Assembly (NCBI RefSeq): GCF_020089495.2
Contig: NZ_JAIRCA020000012.1
Span: 1-64,000 of the forward strand
Source of the DNA: Streptococcus mitis subsp. hohhotensis
Lineage (GTDB): Bacteria > Bacillota > Bacilli > Lactobacillales > Streptococcaceae
DNA: 64,000 nt
Direction of reading: 5' to 3'
Translations under genes and position numbers: made by a program
The notes under the pieces: model-generated
Databases searched by the model: none
What the model saw: only the letters and a program-made list of their open reading frames with translations
Told to the model about the DNA's origin: nothing
Shown: piece by piece, positions 39,627-50,174 of the stretch
Position numbering within the stretch: the stretch's first letter is position 1
Layout of the letters: every line of letters begins with the position of its first letter

Positions 39627-41054
39627 TTAAGTGAATAATAACTGACGAATAGCCACCAAATCTTCCATATCCAAGTCATTTTTTAAATAATAGACTGGTG
39701 TTTGTTCCTTCCTATGAATCGGGTTATTGGTAACCAGCAAATCATAATGTCGAGTTCGGTCATAGGCTTCAATGGTAATAAAACGATTGTATTCCAAATA
39801 CCGTTTCAAAATGGCTGCCATCCTTGAAAAGACAAGAAAACCAGATGTCAAATCTAGACCAATCCGCATATGCTGGCCACCATTTTCAGCCATATATTCG
39901 ATTAACTGGAGCCATTCCCAGAGAATTTTCTTATCCAAATCCGTCCCCTGTTGAAAGGCAGGCAAGGCATGAAAAATCTCCTCTGCCGTTCCCTTAAAAT
40001 CATGTTCCATTAGGAAATAGGGATGACGATTTTCTAACTGGTACTTGTAGCAATCTTGTAAAATATAGCCCTTGTATAGATAGACTTGAGCACAAAGCTG
40101 ACTGAGTTCATAGGTAACATGATCCTCTGTATAATCACCCAGCAACTCCTCCTTCTTCATTTCTTGAATCAATTGCGTCAGCAAATCGGCTAACTGCCCT
40201 CCAAATCCAAGAATATACTCCATAGTATGAAGAGGAAGAATGCGATGAGATAGGAGGAAAGAGAAGAATATCATCATCTCACCATCTTCAGTCCCTAGAG
40301 GAAGGTGTTGCCCAGCAAAAAAAGACGAGGCCTTTTTCAGCAAACGAAGGTAGAAAATATTGTCAAAATACCCTCGCATTTTCTCTTCTATCACTTGAAA
40401 CTGGCAGGCATTGACCCGAAGACGTTGTTGACTGATATGAGCCCAGAGAACCAAGTCCAATTTCTGACCCGAAGACAAACTTGCACCGCAGATTTCTTCT
40501 AGTGTAGCAATCTCCTGTTTTCTCTCTGGTTTCTGCATATGGCCTTCCCATTCCTGACTGGACCAAACCTTGCGGAAAAGGCAGAAATAGAAATAGCGAA
40601 TCTGATGCTCTGGACCTCGCCAACGTCCATTTTGGACGGATAAATCAAATTCTGACAAAATCTGATTTAAGCTAGCTAAGTGACGACCAAGTGTAGCCTC
40701 GCTAATCATCAATTCTTGAGCCAGCTGATGAGCTAAAAACTGTTGGTGGTAGAGAAGATAGACCAAAATCTGATGTTTAACAGCATTTTCCAAAAACAAG
40801 CTCCGAATATCTCTTCCCTTGGTAGTTGCACCGATTGATAGACGCAGATTTTCATCTTCTAAATGAATAATCAGATCTAAGCCACTGTCCAAAGCCTTGT
40901 CATTGAGCAGGGTGACATATTTAGTTAGGGTTGCTTTTGAAAATCCTGTTTCCTCCATTACAGCCTTGACGGTCGTCTGAGACTCTTGTAATAGAAAGGA
41001 AAGGATTGAAAATTGGCCAGATTCGGCCTTTTCCATCAAATCTCCTAAATACAT
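39627..41054 (-). CDS. Mga-family transcriptional regulator
   Basis: 475 residues. Two N-terminal helix-turn-helix regions ([22 protein letters not shown] and [19 protein letters not shown], in part) followed by PRD-like helical domains and a C-terminal EIIB-like segment ([20 protein letters not shown]). This is the Mga/AtxA layout. Two starts are possible: 41054 (GGGG site) and 41036 (AGGAG five bases upstream). Position next to glpK suggests control of glycerol use. Confidence 0.8.
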   Translation of the reverse strand: MYLGDLMEKAESGQFSILSFLLQESQTTVKAVMEETGFSKATLTKYVTLLNDKALDSGLDLIIHLEDENLRLSIGATTKGRDIRSLFLENAVKHQILVYLLYHQQFLAHQLAQELMISEATLGRHLASLNQILSEFDLSVQNGRWRGPEHQIRYFYFCLFRKVWSSQEWEGHMQKPERKQEIATLEEICGASLSSGQKLDLVLWAHISQQRLRVNACQFQVIEEKMRGYFDNIFYLRLLKKASSFFAGQHLPLGTEDGEMMIFFSFLLSHRILPLHTMEYILGFGGQLADLLTQLIQEMKKEELLGDYTEDHVTYELSQLCAQVYLYKGYILQDCYKYQLENRHPYFLMEHDFKGTAEEIFHALPAFQQGTDLDKKILWEWLQLIEYMAENGGQHMRIGLDLTSGFLVFSRMAAILKRYLEYNRFITIEAYDRTRHYDLLVTNNPIHRKEQTPVYYLKNDLDMEDLVAIRQLLFT

Positions 41055-41202
41055 TTGTTACCCCTTTCATTTTCTACCTTAAGCATAGCATAAATCTTAC
41101 AAATGCTGAAATAATCTGTTTCTCTTTTTATTTTCATGCTGATTTCCTAGTCCATTATCCTGAAAATCAACAAACACACGGCTCCACCTTTGGGCATTTT
41201 TA

Positions 41203-41211
41203 TGCTAAAAT
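41203..41211 (+). promoter_or_regulatory. hslO extended -10 element
   Basis: TGCTAAAAT, only seven bases before the hslO ATG, with no Shine-Dalgarno between them. Predicts a leaderless or nearly leaderless mRNA. Confidence 0.5.
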
Positions 41212-41218
41212 AGTAGCT

Positions 41219-42091
41219 ATGGATAAAATTATTAAAACTATATCAGAAAGCGGAGCCTTTCGTGCTTTTGTCCTTGATAGCACAGAAACCGTCCGTACTG
41301 CTCAAGAAAAACACCAAACCCAAGCTAGCTCAACTGTAGCGCTTGGTCGAACTCTTATCGCCAGCCAGATTCTCGCAGCCAATGAAAAAGGGAATACCAA
41401 ACTAACAGTTAAGGTACTGGGCTCTAGCTCTCTAGGTGCTATCATCACCGTTGCTGATACCAAAGGGAACGTCAAAGGCTACGTTCAAAATCCTGGTGTT
41501 GACATCAAAAAGACTGCAACTGGTGAAGTTCTAGTTGGACCTTTTGTTGGAAATGGTCAATTCCTCGTTATCACAGACTACGGTACTGGAAATCCTTACA
41601 ACTCTATGACTCCCCTTATCTCTGGGGAAATTGGTGAAGACCTTGCCTTTTACCTGACTGAAAGCCAACAAACGCCTTCAGCAGTCGGTCTCAATGTCCT
41701 TTTAGACGAGGAAGACAAGGTCAAGGTTGCAGGTGGTTTCCTAGTCCAAGTCTTACCAGGAGCCAAGGAAGAAGAGATTGCTCGCTTTGAAAAACGCATC
41801 CAAGAAATGCCAGCTATCTCGACTCTTCTAGAGAGTGAAGACCATATTGAAGCCCTCCTTAAAGCTATCTACGGTGACGAGGCCTACAAGCGTCTTTCTG
41901 AAGAAGAAATCCGTTTCCAATGTGACTGTAGCCATGAACGCTTTATGAACGCTCTTGCTAGCCTTCCAAGCTCAGACTTACAGGAAATGAAAGAGGAAGA
42001 CCACGGGGCAGAAATCACTTGTCAATTCTGCCAAACAACTTACAACTTTGATGAACACGACCTGGAGGAACTCATTCGTGACAAATCTTAA
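41219..42091 (+). CDS. hslO: Redox-regulated chaperone Hsp33
   Basis: 290 residues starting [20 protein letters not shown]. The C-terminal redox zinc site shows CDCS then, after 28 residues, CQFC. When cells face oxidants such as H2O2, zinc is released and the chaperone is activated. The upstream in-frame extension to 41006 has no ribosome site and unrelated sequence and is rejected. Its end overlaps the dusB start. Confidence 0.95.
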   Translation: MDKIIKTISESGAFRAFVLDSTETVRTAQEKHQTQASSTVALGRTLIASQILAANEKGNTKLTVKVLGSSSLGAIITVADTKGNVKGYVQNPGVDIKKTATGEVLVGPFVGNGQFLVITDYGTGNPYNSMTPLISGEIGEDLAFYLTESQQTPSAVGLNVLLDEEDKVKVAGGFLVQVLPGAKEEEIARFEKRIQEMPAISTLLESEDHIEALLKAIYGDEAYKRLSEEEIRFQCDCSHERFMNALASLPSSDLQEMKEEDHGAEITCQFCQTTYNFDEHDLEELIRDKS

Positions 42092-43058
42092 TACACCCTT
42101 TATGATTGGCAATGTTGAGATTCCCAATCGTACCGTTTTAGCGCCCATGGCTGGCGTGACCAACTCAGCCTTTCGTACTATTGCAAAAGAGCTCGGAGCT
42201 GGACTCGTTGTCATGGAAATGGTCTCTGACAAGGGAATCCAATACAACAACGAAAAAACCCTGCATATGCTTCATATCGATGAAGGCGAAAACCCTGTTT
42301 CTATCCAACTCTTTGGTAGCGATGAAGACAGCCTAGCACGCGCAGCAGAATTCATCCAAGAAAACACCAAAACCGATATCGTGGATATCAACATGGGCTG
42401 CCCAGTTAATAAAATCGTGAAGAACGAAGCTGGCGCTATGTGGCTCAAAGATCCAGATAAGATTTACTCTATCATCAACAAGGTTCAATCTGTCCTTGAT
42501 ATTCCCCTTACTGTCAAAATGCGTACAGGCTGGGCTGACCCATCTCTTGCAGTAGAAAATGCCCTCGCTGCTGAAGCTGCAGGTGTTTCTGCCCTTGCTA
42601 TGCATGGTCGTACACGCGAACAAATGTATACAGGTCATGCAGACCTTGAGACCCTTCACAAGGTCGCTCAAGCTTTGACCAAGATTCCATTTATCGCCAA
42701 CGGTGATATCCGTACTGTCCAAGAAGCCAAACAACGCATCGAAGAAGTTGGTGCTGACGCAGTTATGATTGGCCGCGCTGCCATGGGAAATCCTTACCTC
42801 TTCAACCAAATCAACCATTACTTTGAAACAGGAGAAATCCTCCCTGATTTGACTTTTGAAGACAAGATGAAAATCGCCTACGAACACTTGAAACGCTTGA
42901 TTAACCTCAAAGGGGAAAACGTCGCAGTTCGTGAATTCCGAGGACTCGCTCCTCACTACCTCCGTGGAACATCTGGCGCTGCCAAACTTCGTGGAGCTAT
43001 TTCACAAGCTAGCACTCTAGCAGAGATTGAAGCTCTCTTACAATTGGATAAAGCTTAA
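42078..43058 (+). CDS. dusB: tRNA-dihydrouridine synthase DusB
   Basis: 326 residues from a GTG start (GGAGG nine bases upstream) overlapping the last codons of hslO. Motifs are [25 protein letters not shown] (catalytic Cys), [13 protein letters not shown] and [12 protein letters not shown]. It is an FMN enzyme reducing uridines in tRNA. A longer frame from 42048 starts inside hslO without a ribosome site. Confidence 0.92.
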   Translation: MTNLNTPFMIGNVEIPNRTVLAPMAGVTNSAFRTIAKELGAGLVVMEMVSDKGIQYNNEKTLHMLHIDEGENPVSIQLFGSDEDSLARAAEFIQENTKTDIVDINMGCPVNKIVKNEAGAMWLKDPDKIYSIINKVQSVLDIPLTVKMRTGWADPSLAVENALAAEAAGVSALAMHGRTREQMYTGHADLETLHKVAQALTKIPFIANGDIRTVQEAKQRIEEVGADAVMIGRAAMGNPYLFNQINHYFETGEILPDLTFEDKMKIAYEHLKRLINLKGENVAVREFRGLAPHYLRGTSGAAKLRGAISQASTLAEIEALLQLDKA

Positions 43059-43059
43059 A

Positions 43060-43611
43060 ATGGTTCATACTGCTCTACTGATTATCGATATGCAAAAAGC
43101 ATTTGATAGACCTATTTGGGGAGAACGAAATAACCCTCAAGCTGAACATCAATCATTGAGGGTACTGGAACACTTTCGTAAACACGGTCTTCCAGTCTTA
43201 CACGTTCAACACATATCTGATAATCCCCAGTCGCAATTTCATAACAAACAAAATCAGGAGTTTAAAAGTGGATTTGAACCAGTTGCTCCAGAACCTGTCT
43301 TTCAAAAAACGGTTAATAGCTCCTTTATTGGAACAAATCTTGAAACATATTTACGAACAAATCAGATTTGTCATTTAGTCCTTGTTGGTTTGACCCTGCC
43401 TCATTGTGTATCTACTACGACACGAATGGCAGCAAATCTTGGTTTTGAAGTCACTTTACTAGCAGATGCTACTGCCAGTTTTACCCTATCTAACAAAAAC
43501 GGTCAGGCCATCTCTCCTGAGACTATCCATGAGATTAATCTCCTTTCTCTACAAGATGAGTTTGCTCAAATTCTTACTACAGAAGAATTTTTAACCCAAG
43601 TACAAGTATAA
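43060..43611 (+). CDS. Isochorismatase-family cysteine hydrolase
   Basis: 183 residues starting MVHTALLIIDMQKAFD one base after the dusB stop. The triad Asp (LLIIDMQ), Lys (QKTVNSSFIGT) and Cys (LTLPHCVSTTTRMAANLGF) is present. Relatives hydrolyse nicotinamide, isochorismate or N-carbamoyl amides; the substrate cannot be told. A longer start at 43027 lies within dusB and is rejected. Confidence 0.88.
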   Translation: MVHTALLIIDMQKAFDRPIWGERNNPQAEHQSLRVLEHFRKHGLPVLHVQHISDNPQSQFHNKQNQEFKSGFEPVAPEPVFQKTVNSSFIGTNLETYLRTNQICHLVLVGLTLPHCVSTTTRMAANLGFEVTLLADATASFTLSNKNGQAISPETIHEINLLSLQDEFAQILTTEEFLTQVQV

Positions 43612-43615
43612 AATA

Positions 43616-43652
43616 ATCCGTCAACTCTTATTGAGCTGACGGATTTTCTTTG
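43616..43652. terminator. Bidirectional terminator
   Basis: AATCCGTCA-CTC / GAGC-TGACGGATT stem between two converging genes, with T runs on the plus side and A/T on the minus side. Confidence 0.75.
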
Positions 43653-43680
43653 ATTGTAAAAATTTAAATACTGAGGATTA

Positions 43681-44409
43681 TTATTGACTCAAAGCAACAC
43701 TGGAAACCTTACCATCCGCTCCTGTTGTAATTTGGATGATTTTTCCTCCACCAATTTTGGCATTATACTTACCATCATCAAGAGTATAAGAATAGCCTTT
43801 GATAGAGTAATTTTCTTTCTTTCCATCAGAAGATTCTACTGTAAATTGACCACCTGATGAAACTGTGATGTTTTCGCCATTGGCTCCCTTCCAATTGCCC
43901 GCTGCAGCTGAGAAATCACCATCTACCATGGTTAAAACACCCTTGTAGCGTTTATTTTGCTCTGCTTGTTTGTCTTGAAGTTTGCGGTCAGTTGTTGGGT
44001 CATAGTTTGATTGATTAGACTGAGCTTGAGGAGCCCATTGAGTTGAAGGAACCTGAACAGGAGTTTGTTGACTAGCTGTTTGTTGACTAGCTGTTTGTTG
44101 ACTAGCTGTTTGTTGACTAGCTGTTTGTTGATTAGACACCTCTTGACCTTGTCTTTGCTCTGGTGCAGGTGTCGCAGTTGCTGAAGATTGATCAGTAGAC
44201 GCCTTAGTCTTTTCAGATGAAGCTGAACTTGAGGACTTTTGAGTCTTGCTTTCTTTGCTAGAAGAAGCTACTTTAGAATTTGATGATTGGCTTGTCTTAG
44301 CAGAACTGCTTGCTTGAGTTGTTTCCTTTTTATTTCCACAAGCTCCTAATAGCAAGGTAGAAGCCAATACAGTCGCTGCCATCAATTTGATATAGGTTTT
44401 CTTTTTCAT
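43681..44409 (-). CDS. Lipoprotein with QQTAS repeats (DUF6287-like)
   Basis: 242 residues from the Met at 44409 (AGGAG seven bases upstream). Lipobox LLLGACG anchors it in the membrane. A Ser/Lys/Thr-rich linker contains several copies of QQTAS, followed by a compact C-terminal domain (GVLTMVDGDFSAAAGNWKGANG, in part) that resembles the DUF6287 domain of streptococcal lipoproteins. Function unknown. Confidence 0.8.
   Translation of the reverse strand: MKKKTYIKLMAATVLASTLLLGACGNKKETTQASSSAKTSQSSNSKVASSSKESKTQKSSSSASSEKTKASTDQSSATATPAPEQRQGQEVSNQQTASQQTASQQTASQQTASQQTPVQVPSTQWAPQAQSNQSNYDPTTDRKLQDKQAEQNKRYKGVLTMVDGDFSAAAGNWKGANGENITVSSGGQFTVESSDGKKENYSIKGYSYTLDDGKYNAKIGGGKIIQITTGADGKVSSVALSQ
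44061..44130 (-). repeat. 15-base tandem repeat (QQTAS codons)
   Basis: The unit GACTAGCTGTTTGTT on the plus strand repeats about four and a half times without mismatch. In-frame unit length means copy number change would alter only linker length. Confidence 0.85.
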
Positions 44410-44463
44410 TTTTCTACTCCTTTGTAACATTTTAGAAACATAAAGAAATCTTTTTGTAATATA

Positions 44464-44492
44464 ATTGTAACATTAGGGTTCAAATATGTCAA
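44464..44492 (-). promoter_or_regulatory. Promoter of the lipoprotein gene
   Basis: Minus strand TTGACA (44487-44492), 17-base spacer, TACAAT (44464-44469). Confidence 0.8.
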
Positions 44493-44615
44493 CAATTTAT
44501 CTAAACTATTTTAAAAATCTCACATAATTTAAACACCTTTACTCCTCCTACTATTCTATTCGTAATAAAACAGAAAAACAGGAGATTTTTCTTTTAAAAT
44601 TTGAATTTGTTTTTG

Positions 44616-44653
44616 TGTAATCGCTTTCGTCTTTAAGTACAAAGGAATATAAT
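44616..44653 (+). promoter_or_regulatory. -10 and cre-like site before the 76-residue membrane protein
   Basis: TATAAT lies at about 44648-44653. TGTAATCGCTTTCG at 44616-44629 differs from the CcpA cre core by one key base, so catabolite control is only a possibility. Confidence 0.4.
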
Positions 44654-44686
44654 AACGTTGAAATAGAATATAGGAGGTGCATTCTT

Positions 44687-44917
44687 ATGCTAAATAAGTA
44701 TTACAAGTATCTTCCTTGGTTGATTGTGGCAGCTATTGGCTCTTATCAATCAGCCACTTACTATGCGCGAACTGCATTTGATGTGTTTTATCTGACTACA
44801 GTTTTTATGATTTTCTATATATCTTTGTTATTTTTACATGAGAACTATCTCAAGTATCGATACAAAGACTTCTTTACTCACATGTTGAGTAATTCTAAGA
44901 AAGATAGCCATCCCTAA
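44687..44917 (+). CDS. Small membrane protein of unknown function
   Basis: 76 residues with two membrane helices (YLPWLIVAAIGSYQSATYY and FYLTTVFMIFYISLLFL) and a basic tail. GGAGGTG lies before the ATG. I do not recognise a family. It is monocistronic between two terminators. Confidence 0.7.
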   Translation: MLNKYYKYLPWLIVAAIGSYQSATYYARTAFDVFYLTTVFMIFYISLLFLHENYLKYRYKDFFTHMLSNSKKDSHP

Positions 44918-44935
44918 AACAGTCGCAACAGCAAA

Positions 44936-44972
44936 TAAAGAAGTCGGGAGCTTTTTCCCGACCTCGTTTTTT
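44936..44972. terminator. Bidirectional terminator
   Basis: GTCGGGA-GCTTTT-TCCCGAC stem followed by CTCGTTTTTT on the plus strand; overlaps the end of the converging Nudix gene. Confidence 0.75.
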
Positions 44973-45744
44973 ATTTCAATCGATAGGTTTTTCTTGGTTT
45001 CTTTTTAGGTACTCGTTTGAGTCCGACTTCTTCTACATATTCTCCGTATTTTACGAGAAAGTTATTGCTGACGATTGGACGACCGGGGTTGATAAGATTG
45101 ACCAGTTCAGTTCCTTCGTAGACAGTGAACTCCTCCTCCAGCAGATAAAGGAAGGTCGGATTCCAGTCGAGACGGCCTTGGATTCGTTTGATGGATTCTT
45201 GGATAATGGCATAATGGTCAAAAGCGAAAGCTTGCTCCTCCAACTCTACTCCCTCTAAGAAGCACTTACCCGTCTGAAAATCGACATCTACAAAAACCAC
45301 ATCCTTGGCATCGTCTCCTGCTTGAACAAGTTCTAATGCACGACTAGGCAAATAAACCAAGTGGGCAATGGTCACTGTCCAGCCCCGTGGGTCACGGCCG
45401 GGAGTCGATACGGTCATCAATTGCTCGATTTTTTCCAAAGGAAGATCGAGATTGACTTCTTCTCTCACCTCACGCTGACAGGCATGCGCAGCATCTTCGC
45501 CCTTGTCCATAAATCCTCCAACAAGAGCCAAACAATTTTGATAAGGGTGAGCCTTGCGACGAATTAATAAGAGCTTGATCTTTCCTTCGACAAAGCAGTA
45601 GGCTACCATATCCACCGTCACACTTGGTTTTTCGTATTGAGGGAGTTCCTGCTTGTAGTACCAGTCTAAAAACTCCTCCTGACTGGCATGAATTTCAAAA
45701 TATTCTTTTTCCGTCATCCCTTCTGGAATCTTTATGTCTGCCAT
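44971..45744 (-). CDS. NrtR-like protein: Nudix domain plus winged helix
   Basis: 257 residues. The Nudix box reads GGFMDKGEDAAHACQREVREEV, keeping the catalytic REVREE but with Val for the last Gly. The C-terminal ~80 residues (NPGRPIVSNNFLVKYGEYVEE...KPRKTYRL) match the winged-helix part of NrtR, the ADP-ribose-sensing repressor of NAD genes. Its place behind nadR and pnuC supports a role in NAD control or as an ADP-ribose hydrolase. It starts one base after pnuC. Confidence 0.78.
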   Translation of the reverse strand: MADIKIPEGMTEKEYFEIHASQEEFLDWYYKQELPQYEKPSVTVDMVAYCFVEGKIKLLLIRRKAHPYQNCLALVGGFMDKGEDAAHACQREVREEVNLDLPLEKIEQLMTVSTPGRDPRGWTVTIAHLVYLPSRALELVQAGDDAKDVVFVDVDFQTGKCFLEGVELEEQAFAFDHYAIIQESIKRIQGRLDWNPTFLYLLEEEFTVYEGTELVNLINPGRPIVSNNFLVKYGEYVEEVGLKRVPKKKPRKTYRLK

Positions 45745-45745
45745 T

Positions 45746-46525
45746 TTATGCCTCCTTACGAACTGCCTTGGTCCATTGGTACCAACCTACTAGACTATTG
45801 AGTGTGTAAACCCAGTACATCCCTTGGATATGGATATTTTCACCCCACCAGAGGTAGATACTAAAAAGATTGGTTGCAATCCAGAAAATCCATTGTTCAC
45901 GGTAGAGACGTGTCATCAAGAGCTGACCGACACCATTGGTCGCATCGGTAACACTATCACGGAAAGGGCGAACACTATGGATACTTTGGTATGCCAAGCC
46001 CATACCAATCCAAATGATAGCAGTCAAAGCCAAGTACTTGAGCCAGTCAAGCACAGATAATTTCTTAGCTTCAAAGTGAGATTCTTCTACTTTTCCTTGG
46101 TCATTGATACGATTGGACAGCCAAGCATAGAGACCAATCGGCTGCATGACAAAGAAGTAAACAGTCGTCAAAACTTCACCATAAAAAGTCGCATTCATAG
46201 CCAAAACCAAATAGATAGCAGAGTTAATGGCCCCAAAGAGATAATTGCTTGCACGCCCTTCTGCTACCAAGATAACACAGATAATCCCAGTCCAAGATGC
46301 AAACAAGCTCATCCAGTCATGACTTTCTGTATTTTGCGTAAATTCCAAGATCAAGGGAACACTTGACAGGACGATGAGATACAACCACTGGAAGAGGCTA
46401 CGACCGACAAAAAGATCTTTCCAGAGCAGGTTCATGATTCCTGCAAAACCAATCTTGCGGGCTTCCGCATGGACATTTTTAAAGTTTTCGATAAATTGTG
46501 TGATTTTTTCAGTTAGTTTTTTCAT
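45746..46525 (-). CDS. pnuC: Nicotinamide riboside transporter PnuC
   Basis: 259 residues with seven to eight membrane helices and the PnuC signature around EGRASNYLFGAINSAIYLVLA and LWWGENIHIQGMYWVY (in part). It takes up nicotinamide riboside by facilitated diffusion, trapped by phosphorylation by NadR, whose gene ends nine bases upstream. Confidence 0.92.
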   Translation of the reverse strand: MKKLTEKITQFIENFKNVHAEARKIGFAGIMNLLWKDLFVGRSLFQWLYLIVLSSVPLILEFTQNTESHDWMSLFASWTGIICVILVAEGRASNYLFGAINSAIYLVLAMNATFYGEVLTTVYFFVMQPIGLYAWLSNRINDQGKVEESHFEAKKLSVLDWLKYLALTAIIWIGMGLAYQSIHSVRPFRDSVTDATNGVGQLLMTRLYREQWIFWIATNLFSIYLWWGENIHIQGMYWVYTLNSLVGWYQWTKAVRKEA

Positions 46526-46534
46526 ATTTTTATC

Positions 46535-47593
46535 CTAATCTGCTTGGTAAATGGCATCAATAGCCACTTTTGCTGCTTCATAATTTCCTAGATAATCCTC
46601 AGCTAGATAAACTAGTGGAATTGTTGTTAAATATCGCTCTCTCATCTGATCCAAATGCTGGGAAAAACTGTGACGAATATGGTCTTCTGCCATAGTCATA
46701 TCTCTAAATCCGTCATTGACATAGGAGCCGACAGGCTGCACAAAGAGAATCAAGTCCCATTTTTCCTTAGCCAAGATCGAAACAAAGAGATTATCAAAGG
46801 TTTCTCCTGATAAGTCCTCTTGATCCTCAGTCTCCATATAATAATCATAGTATCCCTTGGTTACTAAGGAGTTGGTATCTGCTATCACCAGTCCCCTATT
46901 GGCATTGCTGTCAATTAACTTAGAGGTCTGGTCATACTGGCCCAACAGGAGATAATAGTAATCTTTTGGAGTCAATTCATCGTCGCGGACATTGTTTTTG
47001 ATCTGGTATTCACGCGCGTATTCCAGACTGACGGGTGCATCGTAATACCTTGCCAAATCCTTGGTCAGAGTGGTCTTCCCATTGCTGGCACTTCCCATAA
47101 TCAACACTTTCTTTGTAAACTGACGACGGAAGGGTTGAGCGATATATTTCCAATATTTGCTTGGGTTTTCTCGAATCATAGTTGCTGAGATACCAAACTT
47201 TCTTTCTTGCAAAACAGTCTCAAAACCACGATTTGATAATTCTTGCTGGTAGTCTGCTTCTCCCACAAAGAAAATTAGTTCTTGCTGGATTTCATCATAG
47301 GAAAGCTCCTCTAACATTTGGTCCAACCACTCCTGCCAGCCCATAGGGTAACGAGGAAGATTGGTCTCATCTAACTTACAAACCGAGGTCAACTCGTCAT
47401 CACCAAAGGCCTCTCGGATATAGCGGAATCTTTTTTGAAGCGTTAAGCCTACCTGTTCCCCTCTGTCTCCCTCATAGCCTGAAACGACAATCCAGACCTG
47501 GTCACATAGCCGCTTCGCTCGCTGAATCAGATCGATATGTCCTTGATGAAGCGGAGCAAAGGTCCCAAATACCACTGCTGTTTTCTTTTTCAT
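46535..47593 (-). CDS. nadR: NadR: NMN adenylyltransferase / nicotinamide riboside kinase
   Basis: 352 residues. The N-terminal nucleotidyltransferase has GTFAPLHQGHIDLIQRA and ISATMIRENPSKYW. The C-terminal kinase has Walker A GSASNGKTTLTKDLA. There is no N-terminal helix-turn-helix, so unlike enterobacterial NadR it is only an enzyme. It converts imported nicotinamide riboside to NMN and then NAD. Confidence 0.92.
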   Translation of the reverse strand: MKKKTAVVFGTFAPLHQGHIDLIQRAKRLCDQVWIVVSGYEGDRGEQVGLTLQKRFRYIREAFGDDELTSVCKLDETNLPRYPMGWQEWLDQMLEELSYDEIQQELIFFVGEADYQQELSNRGFETVLQERKFGISATMIRENPSKYWKYIAQPFRRQFTKKVLIMGSASNGKTTLTKDLARYYDAPVSLEYAREYQIKNNVRDDELTPKDYYYLLLGQYDQTSKLIDSNANRGLVIADTNSLVTKGYYDYYMETEDQEDLSGETFDNLFVSILAKEKWDLILFVQPVGSYVNDGFRDMTMAEDHIRHSFSQHLDQMRERYLTTIPLVYLAEDYLGNYEAAKVAIDAIYQAD

Positions 47594-47643
47594 AAACGCA
47601 TTACCTTTTTATATTTTTTGATATTTTCGTTATCTATGTTTTT

Positions 47644-47671
47644 ATTATAAACTATATTTTTGTTTTGTCAA
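47644..47671 (-). promoter_or_regulatory. nadR operon promoter
   Basis: Minus strand TTGACA (47666-47671), 16-base spacer, TATAAT (47644-47649), both perfect. AT-rich sequence around the -10 could hold an NrtR- or NiaR-type operator but I cannot define one. Confidence 0.85.
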
Positions 47672-47699
47672 TAGTTTTTTATTGTTTTTTATAAAAAAG

Positions 47700-47740
47700 T
47701 AGCAAAAAAGAAAATCAAGATTGCTCCTGATTCTCCATTT
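47700..47740 (-). terminator. clpC terminator
   Basis: Minus strand GAATCAGGA, loop, TCTTGATTTTC and TTTTTTGC just after the clpC stop. Confidence 0.6.
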
Positions 47741-50173
47741 TTATGCAATATCAAATTTTAACTGGCCTGCTTTAACACCAATCTTAAGTGTGTTGCCTGC
47801 CACCAAATCTCCCTTAAGAAGAAGTTCTGCCAACTTGTCCTCCACTTCTGTTTGCAGGGTTCTGCGAAGTGGACGAGCTCCCATCTCTGGGTCATATCCT
47901 TGATTTGCTAACAATTTCAGTGCGGAAGCTTGTAATTTCAAGTCAATGCCTTTTTCAGCCAAACTTGCCACTAAAGGTTTGACCATAATCTTCACCACTT
48001 CCTGCATATTGTCGCTAGATAGGCTATGGAAGACAACCTTTTCATCAATACGGTTGATAAACTCAGGTCTATAAGCCTTTTTCAGTTCTTCAAACATGCG
48101 TTTTTCCATATTCTCCTGATCAAAACGGATATCCTTAGCTCCAAAGCCAACTGTCTTGTCATCCCGAAGGGCTGTCGCACCAAGGTTTGATGTCATGATA
48201 ATAATGGTATTTGAAAAGTCGACCTTGCGTCCCTTACTGTCTGTCAAGACACCGTCATCCAAGACCTGCAAGAGAACATTAAAGATGTCTGGGTGGGCCT
48301 TCTCTACCTCGTCAAAAAGGAGAACAGAATAGGGTTTGTTACGAACCTTCTCCGTCAACTCCCCACCTTCTTCATAACCCACATAACCCGGAGGAGCTCC
48401 ATTGAGACGGCTGGCTGCGAATTTCTCCATATACTCACTCATATCAAAGCGGATAAGGGCTGATTCGTCATCAAAGAGAACTTCTGCCAGAGCCTTGGCC
48501 AATTCGGTCTTACCGACACCTGTAGGTCCTAGGAACATAAAGGAACCAATCGGACGCTTGTGACTGCGAATTCCTGACTGGTTACGGCGAATGGCACGGC
48601 TGATACTAGAGACAGCCTGATCTTGCCCGATAACCCGTTTATGGAGTTCTGCTTCAAGATTTAGATATTTCTTAGCGTCAGTCTGAGTCAGTTTTTGGAC
48701 TGGGATACCTGACAGACGACTCAAGGTGGTCAAAATATCAGACTCTGTCACCAAGTCTTTATAGACAGGCACTTCCTCCTCTTTTGCGATTAGCTGAGCT
48801 GCCTGTTTCCACTTGCCATCCATCAAGGCCTTGTCAGCTGGACTCAAGCCTGAATCGTCTGCTTTTACATGCTTAGCCTTATTTTGCACTGTTGCTGCTG
48901 CCTCATCCAAGAGATCAATAGCAGAGTCTGGCAAGTGACGACTAGTCAAGTAGCGATGTGCCATCTTGACAGCTGTTTCAACCGCTTCATCTGTGATTTG
49001 CACACGATGATGTTTCTCATAAGTCGCCTTCAAGCCTTGTAAAATGGTCATGCTGTCTGCCACACTTGGCTCTTCAATCGTCACTTTTGCAAAACGACGA
49101 GAAAGGGCTGCGTCTTTTTCAATGTGTTTTTGGTACTCTTCCTGAGTAGTCGCACCAACCGTTCTCAAGGTTCCACGCGCTAAGGCTGGCTTCAAGATAT
49201 TGGCCGCATCCAGAGTTGAGTCAATTCCACTACCAGAACCCATGATAGTGTGGAGTTCATCGATAAAGAGGATGACTTGACCATCTTCTTCAATATCCTT
49301 GATGATATTATTCATGCGTTCTTCAAAGTCACCACGGAAGCGTGTCCCTGCAACAACATTCATCAAATCAAGCTCTAACACGCGCATCTTAGCCATTTCC
49401 GCAGGTACATCACCACTAGCAATACGCTGGGCAAGACCGAGCGCCAGAGCTGTTTTCCCGACACCAGCATCCCCAACCAAGACAGGATTATTCTTGGTTT
49501 TTCGGCTCAAGATTTGAATCATACGGGATATTTCCTTGTCACGACCAATGACTGGCTCTAACTTGCCAGAACGCGCTTGCTCTGTCAAATCATGCGTATA
49601 GTCCTCGAGTCCACCACTCTGAGTCTGGGGCATTCCCATCATATTAGCCATAGAATTTTGCTTGTCAGCTACTGTACGATGGCGTTGGCGTAAAGCTTTA
49701 AGGTCTTCACGAGTCCAACCTGCTCGTTCTTCTAAATTTCGACGAAGGGCAGCAATCTTGACCTGATCTTTCTTGTCTTCATAAGAAAAACCTGCCCTCT
49801 CCAAGATACGAGTCGCCAAGGCATTTCCATCATGCAAAATCGCATAGAGGACATGCTCCGTTCCTAGCATCTTAGCATGGACCACTGACGCTACATATTC
49901 GGCTTCATCAAAGAGAACCTGCAAACGATGAGAAAACGGCAACTCCGTAAAGGTTTCATCCTGGCTATAGTCCGTTTCAGTCAGTTCCAAAGCTACTTCT
50001 TCTAAACGGTCCATCTCATATGGATAATCATTTAAAGTTGCCCCTGCCACACTATAACTGTGATTGGACATGGCAATCAACAAGTGCCAAGACTCTAGGT
50101 AACGAGCTCCAAAATGGCCAGCCACCATGTAGGCACTTTCGATACATTCATTCAATGCTTTTGAATAGTTCAT
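47741..50173 (-). CDS. clpC: ATP-dependent Clp protease ATPase ClpC
   Basis: 810 residues. N-terminal Clp repeat domain, first AAA+ module with [13 protein letters not shown] and [10 protein letters not shown], middle region, second AAA+ module with [13 protein letters not shown] and [12 protein letters not shown], and the C-terminal D2 small domain ([10 protein letters not shown]). The motif VGFG before KDIRF fits the ClpP-docking loop position. It unfolds substrates for ClpP. It lies one base after ctsR. Confidence 0.95.
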   Translation of the reverse strand: MNYSKALNECIESAYMVAGHFGARYLESWHLLIAMSNHSYSVAGATLNDYPYEMDRLEEVALELTETDYSQDETFTELPFSHRLQVLFDEAEYVASVVHAKMLGTEHVLYAILHDGNALATRILERAGFSYEDKKDQVKIAALRRNLEERAGWTREDLKALRQRHRTVADKQNSMANMMGMPQTQSGGLEDYTHDLTEQARSGKLEPVIGRDKEISRMIQILSRKTKNNPVLVGDAGVGKTALALGLAQRIASGDVPAEMAKMRVLELDLMNVVAGTRFRGDFEERMNNIIKDIEEDGQVILFIDELHTIMGSGSGIDSTLDAANILKPALARGTLRTVGATTQEEYQKHIEKDAALSRRFAKVTIEEPSVADSMTILQGLKATYEKHHRVQITDEAVETAVKMAHRYLTSRHLPDSAIDLLDEAAATVQNKAKHVKADDSGLSPADKALMDGKWKQAAQLIAKEEEVPVYKDLVTESDILTTLSRLSGIPVQKLTQTDAKKYLNLEAELHKRVIGQDQAVSSISRAIRRNQSGIRSHKRPIGSFMFLGPTGVGKTELAKALAEVLFDDESALIRFDMSEYMEKFAASRLNGAPPGYVGYEEGGELTEKVRNKPYSVLLFDEVEKAHPDIFNVLLQVLDDGVLTDSKGRKVDFSNTIIIMTSNLGATALRDDKTVGFGAKDIRFDQENMEKRMFEELKKAYRPEFINRIDEKVVFHSLSSDNMQEVVKIMVKPLVASLAEKGIDLKLQASALKLLANQGYDPEMGARPLRRTLQTEVEDKLAELLLKGDLVAGNTLKIGVKAGQLKFDIA

Positions 50174-50174
50174 C

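Noticed and set aside
41006..41218. N-terminal extension of hslO and of several other genes to the first Met of the frame
   Set aside because: The extensions lack ribosome sites and sequence typical of the families; internal starts with good spacing or known protein length were chosen.
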